From Azoarcus sp. DN11 (GTDB lineage: Bacteria; Pseudomonadota; Gammaproteobacteria; Burkholderiales; Rhodocyclaceae), in NCBI RefSeq assembly GCF_003628555.1, contig NZ_CP021731.1:4340001-4404000 (forward strand): 64,000 bases of DNA. The letters are read 5' to 3'. Below are positions 58,778-64,000 of this stretch, piece after piece. The notes beneath the pieces are model-generated. The model worked only from the letters and a program-made list of their open reading frames with translations. It was not told the DNA's origin and did no database searches. The translations under genes were made by a program, and so were the position numbers. The first letter of the stretch is position 1. Each line of letters opens with the position of its first letter.

Positions 58778-60247
58778 ATGTTGCCCGATATTGACGACCA
58801 TCTCATGACGGCGCGCCGCCTGGTGCGCGCCTGCGCGGGCCTGTTGCTCGCCGTGCTGCTCGGTTCGGCGAGTGCCGCCGGGCTCCCGGCGCCGGTGCAG
58901 CAGGCGCTCGACGCCGCGCACGTGCCCGCCGACAGCGTCGCCGTGTGGGTGCAGGCGGTCGATGCCCCGAAGCCGCAGTTGCAGCGCAATGGCGAGCGGC
59001 CGATGAACCCCGCGTCGGTGATGAAGATCGTCACCGCCTTCGCCGCGCTGGACCGGCTCGGGCCGGCCTTCACCTGGACGACGCGGGTGGCGAGCGACGG
59101 ACCGGTCGCGGCCGGCGTGCTGGACGGCAACCTGTACCTGACGGGCGGTGCCGACCCGATGCTGAGCCACGAGCGGCTGGAGCGGCTGCTGCGCCAGGTC
59201 CGCGCGCTGGGCATCACGACGGTGCGCGGCGACATCGTGCTCGACGGTTCGGCGCTCGCGCTGCCGCCACACGATCCGGCGGCCTTCGACGGGCGGGCGC
59301 TGCGGCCGTACAACAGCGGCGCCTACGGCCTGCTGATGCACTTCAATACTTTGCAGCTGCGCCTCGTGCCAGCCACGGAAGGCCAACTGGTGGGGCTCGC
59401 GCCTTATCCGAGCCTGACGGGGGTCGACATCGACAACCGCATCCGGACCGCGCCGGGCCCCTGCGGCGTGTGGTACGGGAATTTGGAGGCGGCGCTGGAA
59501 GCGGGCCCGACAGGATCGCGCCTGGTGCTGTCGGGCAGCCTGCCGGCGAGCTGCGGGCAGCGCGACTGGGCGACGGCGCCGCTGTCGCCGGAAGCCTTCG
59601 GGCGGGCGCTGATCACGGCGCTGTGGGCGGAACTGGGCGGCAAGGTCGAAGGCGCGGTGCGCAGCGGCGTGACGCCGGGCAGCGCGGCGACGCTCGTCAC
59701 CGAGACTTCGCCACCGCTCGCCGAGGTGGTGCATGAGATGAACAAGTGGTCGAGCAACGTGATCGCGCGCCAGTTGCTCGCAACGCTGGGCCGGGAAAGC
59801 GGTGCAAGCCTGGACATGGTCGCGGGCGGTGCGGAGGCCCTGCGTGCCCGGCTCGACGCGGACGGGGTCGCGACGGCGGGACTCGTGATCGAGAACGGCT
59901 CGGGCCTGTCGCGCATCGAGCGGGTGAGCGCACGTACGCTCGCGGAGATCCTGCTCGCGGCGTGGCGGCGCCCCTTCATGCCGGAGTTCATGGCGGCGCT
60001 GCCGATCGCCGGCGAGGACGGCACGGCACGCGGGCGCCTGAACGACAGTCCGGCGCGCGGCTACGCCCACATCAAGACGGGCTCGATCAACGGCGTGAAG
60101 TCCTTCGCCGGCTACGTGCTGGACCGGAACGGCCGGCGCCATGCGGTCGTTATGCTCGTGAACCACGCCGAGGCTGGTGCGACCCAGGCCGCGCAGGACG
60201 CGCTGCTGGAATGGGTCTGGGCAACCGGCGGCACGCCGGAGAAGTGA
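58778..60247 (+). CDS. dacB: D-alanyl-D-alanine carboxypeptidase/endopeptidase (PBP4)
   Basis: The 489-residue periplasmic peptidase has signal segment [20 protein letters not shown]. Its motifs are SVMK (Ser80-Lys83, in [10 protein letters not shown]), SSN (WSSNVIARQ) and KTG ([10 protein letters not shown]). The large insert between the first two is typical of DacB. It trims peptidoglycan stem peptides and cross-links. The ATG at 58778 has GAGGA close by; the ATG at 58805 would give a more ordinary signal peptide and is an alternative. Confidence 0.93.
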   Translation: MLPDIDDHLMTARRLVRACAGLLLAVLLGSASAAGLPAPVQQALDAAHVPADSVAVWVQAVDAPKPQLQRNGERPMNPASVMKIVTAFAALDRLGPAFTWTTRVASDGPVAAGVLDGNLYLTGGADPMLSHERLERLLRQVRALGITTVRGDIVLDGSALALPPHDPAAFDGRALRPYNSGAYGLLMHFNTLQLRLVPATEGQLVGLAPYPSLTGVDIDNRIRTAPGPCGVWYGNLEAALEAGPTGSRLVLSGSLPASCGQRDWATAPLSPEAFGRALITALWAELGGKVEGAVRSGVTPGSAATLVTETSPPLAEVVHEMNKWSSNVIARQLLATLGRESGASLDMVAGGAEALRARLDADGVATAGLVIENGSGLSRIERVSARTLAEILLAAWRRPFMPEFMAALPIAGEDGTARGRLNDSPARGYAHIKTGSINGVKSFAGYVLDRNGRRHAVVMLVNHAEAGATQAAQDALLEWVWATGGTPEK

Positions 60248-60266
60248 CGGGCGGCGCGGCGGCGCG

Positions 60267-60680
60267 TCAGGCTTCCGGCATCGGCATGACGCTGCGGTCG
60301 AGCAGGTTGAGCCAGCCGCGGATGACGCGGTAGATGATCCACAGGGTCGCGACGCCGATCAACACGAGGGCGAAGGGGATGCCGATGAGGGTGAAAACCA
60401 TCCCCACGGCGACGAAGATCCACAGCAGCGCGAACCAGAAGGTGCGGATCTGCCAGCGGAAGTGGCTTTCCAGCCAGGTGCCGCGCACGGCGCTGCGCTT
60501 CATGTAGTTGAGCACCACGGCGAGGATCGACGGCAGGCTCGCCACGAAGCTGCCGATGACCGTCGCGGAGCCGACAATGCCGGAGACGACCGCGAAGGCG
60601 TGGAGCGCGTAGATGACATGCGCGAGGGTGACGAGGCCGTCGAGGTCGGCGGGGACGCTGTCGCTGCGGTAGTCGGGCAT
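60267..60680 (-). CDS. DUF4870-family membrane protein
   Basis: The 137-residue product has about three or four hydrophobic helices (VIYALHAFAVVSGIVGSATV, TFWFALLWIFVAVGMVF, IPFALVLIGVATLWIIYRVI) and the DUF4870 pattern RSAVRGTWLESHFRWQIRTFW. The family's function is unknown. It is convergent with dacB and follows ubiD on the same strand after 35 bp. Confidence 0.85.
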   Translation of the reverse strand: MPDYRSDSVPADLDGLVTLAHVIYALHAFAVVSGIVGSATVIGSFVASLPSILAVVLNYMKRSAVRGTWLESHFRWQIRTFWFALLWIFVAVGMVFTLIGIPFALVLIGVATLWIIYRVIRGWLNLLDRSVMPMPEA

Positions 60681-60715
60681 CGCTCGCTCCGTGTGATCGG
60701 TGTATCGGGTGGGGC

Positions 60716-62206
60716 TTACAGGCCGAGATCGGCCCACATCGCGTCGACGCGCTGCCTGACGGCGGCATCCATCACGATCGGGCGACCCCATTCGCGGTTC
60801 GTTTCGCCCGGCCACTTGTTGGTTGCATCCAGCCCCATCTTGCTGCCGAGGCTCGCGACCGGGCTGGCGAAATCGAGGTAGTCGATCGGCGTGTTGTCGA
60901 CCATCACGGTGTCGCGCGTGGCGTCGACGCGGGTGGTCATCGCCCAGATCACTTCCTTCCAGTCGCGGATGTTCACGTCATCATCCACGACGATGATGAA
61001 CTTCGTGTACATGAACTGGCGCAGGAAGCTCCAGATACCGAACATCACGCGCTTGGCGTGACCGGGGTACTGCTTGCGGATGCTGACGACCGCGAGCCGG
61101 TAGGAGCAGCCTTCGGGCGGCAGGTAGAAGTCGATGATCTCGGGGAACTGCTTCTGCAGCAGCGGCACAAAGACTTCGTTGAGCGCGACGCCGAGCATCG
61201 CCGGTTCGTCGGGCGGCTTGCCGGTGTAGGTCGAGTGGTAGATCGGGTCACGACGCATCGTGATGCGCTCGATCGTGAACACCGGGAAGTCGGAGACTTC
61301 GTTGTAGTAGCCGGTGTGGTCGCCGTAGGGACCTTCGGGCGCCATATCGTTCGGATGGATCACGCCTTCGAGCACGATCTCGGCCGAGGCCGGCACCTGC
61401 AGGTCGGAGCCGAGGCATTGCACGAGCTCGGTTTTCGCGCCACGCAGCAGGCCCGCGAACTGGTATTCGGACAGCGTGTCCGGCACCGGCGTGACGGCAC
61501 CGAGGATGGTCGCGGGATCGCAGCCGAGCACGACGGCGACCTTGAAGGGTTCGCCCGGATGCGCGAGCTGGTGTTCGCGGAAGTCCAGCGCGCCACCGCG
61601 GTGCGCGAGCCAGCGCATGATGACGCGGTTGGGCCCGAGCACCTGCTGACGATAGATGCCGAGATTCTGGCGCTTCTTGCCGGGGCCCCGCGTGACGACG
61701 AGGCCCCAGGTGATCAGCGGCGCGACGTCGCCGGGCCAGCAGTGCTGGATCGGGAGCTTCGCGAGGTCGACGTCGGCGCCTTCCCAGATGACTTCCTGGC
61801 AGGGGGCGGAGCGCACTTCCTTCGGCGACATGTTGAGCACCTGGCGGAAGGCCGGGAACTTCTCCCACGCATCCTTGAGCCCCCTGGGCGGCTCGGGCTC
61901 CTTGAGGAACGCGAGGAGCTTGCCGACTTCGCGCAGCGGCGTCCGCCAGTCGCCGTCGGTGAGTTCCTCGCCCATGCCCAGCGCAACCCGCTCGGGCGTG
62001 CCGAAGAGGTTCGCGAGCACCGGCATCGATTGCGGCGCGCCGCGCGTGACGGGCTTTTCGAACAGCAGCGCGGGGCCGCCGGCGCGCAGCACGCGGTCGG
62101 CGATCTCGGTCATCTCGAGGTGGGTATCGACAGGAATGCTGATGCGCTTGAGCTCGCCGCGCTGTTCGAGCTGGGCGATGAAGTCGCGGAGGTCGTGGTA
62201 ACGCAT
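60716..62206 (-). CDS. ubiD: 3-octaprenyl-4-hydroxybenzoate decarboxylase
   Basis: The 496-residue prenylated-FMN enzyme has [16 protein letters not shown] (prFMN and metal loop), [20 protein letters not shown] with the catalytic Glu/Asp-Arg region, and [16 protein letters not shown]. It removes the carboxylate in ubiquinone synthesis. It starts at the ATG at 62206. The UbiX partner is not in the window; ubiA lies 1.3 kb upstream, with pyrF and a small gene between. Confidence 0.95.
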   Translation of the reverse strand: MRYHDLRDFIAQLEQRGELKRISIPVDTHLEMTEIADRVLRAGGPALLFEKPVTRGAPQSMPVLANLFGTPERVALGMGEELTDGDWRTPLREVGKLLAFLKEPEPPRGLKDAWEKFPAFRQVLNMSPKEVRSAPCQEVIWEGADVDLAKLPIQHCWPGDVAPLITWGLVVTRGPGKKRQNLGIYRQQVLGPNRVIMRWLAHRGGALDFREHQLAHPGEPFKVAVVLGCDPATILGAVTPVPDTLSEYQFAGLLRGAKTELVQCLGSDLQVPASAEIVLEGVIHPNDMAPEGPYGDHTGYYNEVSDFPVFTIERITMRRDPIYHSTYTGKPPDEPAMLGVALNEVFVPLLQKQFPEIIDFYLPPEGCSYRLAVVSIRKQYPGHAKRVMFGIWSFLRQFMYTKFIIVVDDDVNIRDWKEVIWAMTTRVDATRDTVMVDNTPIDYLDFASPVASLGSKMGLDATNKWPGETNREWGRPIVMDAAVRQRVDAMWADLGL

Positions 62207-62223
62207 GAAGGGGTCTGGCAGGC

Positions 62224-63039
62224 TCAGCGGTGGGCGTTGATCGCGTCGCGCGTCTCGAGGGCGGCGCGGCGTGCGGCGTCGGCGTAGTCCTCGCCGTTGC
62301 CGGCATAGAGGATCGCGCGCGAGGAGTTGATCATCAGGCCGGTGCCGTTCGCGGTGCGCCCCGCGTGCATCGTCGCGCCGATGTCGCCGCCCTGGGCGCC
62401 GATGCCGGGCACCAGCAGCGGCATGTCGCCGGTGAGTTCGCGCACGCGGGCGATCTCGTTCGGGAAGGTCGCGCCGACGACGAGGCCGAGGTTGCCGCTC
62501 GCGTTCCATTCGGTCGCGACGAGGCGCGCGACGCGCTCGAAGAGGCGCTCGCCGCCGCCGACGTCGAGGAACTGCAGGTCGCTGCCGCCGGGATTCGAGG
62601 TGCGGCACAGCAGGATCACGCCCTTGTCGGCGTATTCCAGGTAAGGCTCGACGGAGTCGCGGCCCATGTAGGGATTGACGGTGATCGCGTCGGCACGGAA
62701 GCGCTCGAAGGCTTCGACGGCGTACTGGCTCGCGGTGCTGCCGATGTCGCCGCGCTTGGCGTCGAGAATCACCGGGATGTCCGGGTGGCGCGCGTGGATG
62801 TGGTCGATCAGCGCTTCGAGCTGGTCTTCGGCGCGCTGCGCGGCGAAGTAGGCGATCTGCGGCTTGAAGCTGCACACGAGGTCGGCGGTGGCGTCGACGA
62901 TGCCCTTGCAGAATTCGAGGATCGTATCGGGGCGGCCCTGCAGGTGAGCGGGGAAGCGCCCGGGATCGGGGTCGAGGCCGACGCACAGCAGGCTGTCGCG
63001 GCTCTGCCAGGCGGCCCGGAGGGCGGTCATGAAATGCAT
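62224..63039 (-). CDS. pyrF: Orotidine 5'-phosphate decarboxylase (type 2)
   Basis: The 271-residue product has the type 2 OMP decarboxylase signature [17 protein letters not shown] (catalytic Lys/Asp), [11 protein letters not shown] and the C-terminal [12 protein letters not shown]. It makes UMP, the last step of pyrimidine synthesis. The start is either the ATG at 63039 or the one at 63030; ribosome-site evidence is weak for both. It lies 17 bp before ubiD on the same strand. Confidence 0.93.
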   Translation of the reverse strand: MHFMTALRAAWQSRDSLLCVGLDPDPGRFPAHLQGRPDTILEFCKGIVDATADLVCSFKPQIAYFAAQRAEDQLEALIDHIHARHPDIPVILDAKRGDIGSTASQYAVEAFERFRADAITVNPYMGRDSVEPYLEYADKGVILLCRTSNPGGSDLQFLDVGGGERLFERVARLVATEWNASGNLGLVVGATFPNEIARVRELTGDMPLLVPGIGAQGGDIGATMHAGRTANGTGLMINSSRAILYAGNGEDYADAARRAALETRDAINAHR

Positions 63040-63115
63040 GGAGGCGTCCAGTTGGGTTCGGGGCGAATGATAAGCCGGATGACGCGTGCGCGCCCTCCCC
63101 CGCATTCCTCCCCGC

Positions 63116-63147
63116 ACAAAAACAACGGGCCGCACGATGGCGGCCCG
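63116..63147 (-). terminator. Rho-independent terminator after the small secreted-protein gene
   Basis: On the minus strand GCGGGCCGC, a 6-base loop and GCGGCCCGT are followed by a run ending in TTTTT. It lies about 21 bp past the stop of the gene at 63168-63413 and separates it from pyrF. Confidence 0.8.
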
Positions 63148-63167
63148 CTTCGCCGGGATCGACCCGC

Positions 63168-63413
63168 TTACATGATCTTGAGGATCTTCATCGCCTTCCC
63201 GAGCGTATCGACCGATTCCTGATGCTTGCCGGCCTTGTGCAGGGCCTCGCCGTCGGCACGCAGCTTCTTCACTTCCGCCATCTGCTCGGCGGACAGGGCG
63301 GGGTTCTTCGCCATCGCGTCATCGATCTTTTTCATGTCCGCGGGACAATGCATCGCGAACGCACTGCCGGACAAAGCCATCACGAACAGGCCTGAAATAA
63401 GGCTTTTCTTCAT
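63168..63413 (-). CDS. Small periplasmic protein of unknown function
   Basis: The 81-residue product has a clear signal peptide ([20 protein letters not shown]). The mature part is about 60 residues, Lys/Ala-rich and helical ([40 protein letters not shown]), with one Cys near its N-terminus. The spacing suggests a helical hairpin, like small TPR-like or metal-responsive periplasmic proteins. It is monocistronic with its own terminator. I recognise no named family. Confidence 0.8.
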   Translation of the reverse strand: MKKSLISGLFVMALSGSAFAMHCPADMKKIDDAMAKNPALSAEQMAEVKKLRADGEALHKAGKHQESVDTLGKAMKILKIM

Positions 63414-63492
63414 CTTGGTCTCCTAGGGGAATATGCCGCGGTTGATCCGCGTGTTACTTCGACCGCATTGGACCCGGTCGGTTCACCCTAGC

Positions 63493-64000
63493 TCAGATGG
63501 CGGGAAACACAATGTAATCAACCACGATACCGGCAAAAATGCTCGCACCTACCCAGTTGTTGTGCAGGAAGGCCTTGAAGCATGGGGCGCGCTCGCGGCC
63601 GCGGATCAGCGTGTAGTGGTAGCCGGCGATGCCGCAGGCCCCGAGCAGGCCGGCGAAGTAGAACGCGCCCCGCCCTGCGGCCAGGCCGACGGCGGCGAAC
63701 AGCGCGAACGCGATCGCATAGCACAGCATCACGGCAGCGACGTCGAAGCGGCCGAAGGTGATCGCAGAAGTCTTTATGCCGATCTTGAGGTCGTCGGGGC
63801 GGTCCACCATCGCGTATTCGGTGTCGTAGGCGACGGTCCAGAAGATGTTGCCGACGAGCAGCCACCAGGCGACCGCAGGCACCCCGCCCTGCACCGCGGC
63901 GAACCCCATCGGAATGCCGAAGCCGAACGCGATGCCGAGGTAGGCCTGCGGGATCGCGAAGAAGCGCTTCATGAACGGATAGCTGGCGGCGAGGAAGAGC
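63493..64000 (-). CDS. ubiA: 4-hydroxybenzoate octaprenyltransferase (C-terminal part)
   Basis: The frame stays open to the right edge, so the N-terminal part is outside the window; about 169 residues are visible. They hold the second Asp-rich motif ([20 protein letters not shown]) and at least four helices, ending DYIVFPAI. UbiA prenylates 4-hydroxybenzoate in the inner membrane, the step before UbiD. The first Asp motif is off the edge. Confidence 0.92.
   Translation of the reverse strand, partial: LFLAASYPFMKRFFAIPQAYLGIAFGFGIPMGFAAVQGGVPAVAWWLLVGNIFWTVAYDTEYAMVDRPDDLKIGIKTSAITFGRFDVAAVMLCYAIAFALFAAVGLAAGRGAFYFAGLLGACGIAGYHYTLIRGRERAPCFKAFLHNNWVGASIFAGIVVDYIVFPAI

Overview
The window is GC-rich chromosomal DNA from a betaproteobacterium, most likely a member of the Rhodocyclales (Azoarcus/Aromatoleum/Thauera-like). 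This rests on gene order (gltBD, dgt, aroBK, pilQPONM diverging from a class A PBP; cyaY / lptM-lysA; a MaoC-phosphotransacetylase fusion with ackA) and on protein character. No rRNA or tRNA gene and no CRISPR array was seen. Both ends cut through genes: a PepSY membrane protein on the left and ubiA on the right.

Left part (1-14 kb). A PepSY-TM protein, a class I CoA-transferase and a DinB polymerase are followed by a five-gene NIS siderophore operon on the minus strand. Its order (ATP-grasp ligase, IucA/IucC synthetase, MFS exporter, IucA/IucC synthetase, PLP decarboxylase) is exactly that of vibrioferrin pvsABCDE, and a Fur-box-like site lies upstream. The next 1.2 kb holds a worn Mu-like prophage gene with an internal deletion. 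A second CoA-transferase (succinate/acetyl-CoA type) with a divergent LysR regulator follows.

Middle part (14-27 kb). This stretch carries small metabolic and envelope genes: SDR, LysE exporter, HugZ-like protein, dihaem cytochrome c, FKBP isomerase, SRPBCC protein, an orphan MlaD/PqiC-like pair without permease or ATPase, cytochrome b561, a thioredoxin-CcdA pair, and a lipid-phosphate cluster (PAP2, a DedA-PAP2-LssY fusion, DgkA).

Foreign island (about 26.6-30.2 kb). A translationally coupled Ser/Thr protein kinase and TPR protein with visibly lower GC lie just downstream of glmS. Three 20-bp tandem repeats and a TGT end sit about 25 bp past the glmS stop, the usual Tn7 insertion point, and a worn IS3-type transposase scrap lies on the other side. 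This is the best candidate for an undescribed system.

Right part (30-64 kb). Core genes follow: glmUS, MaoC-Pta/ackA, gltBD (with a duplicated gltD 3' end), dgt, aroBK, pilMNOPQ (pilQ is frameshifted at a G6 tract behind its signal peptide), PBP1A, cyaY, lptM-lysA, the dTDP-rhamnose operon rfbBACD, dacB, ubiD, pyrF and ubiA. The themes are cell-wall precursor and peptidoglycan synthesis, type IV pili, O-antigen sugar supply and ubiquinone synthesis.
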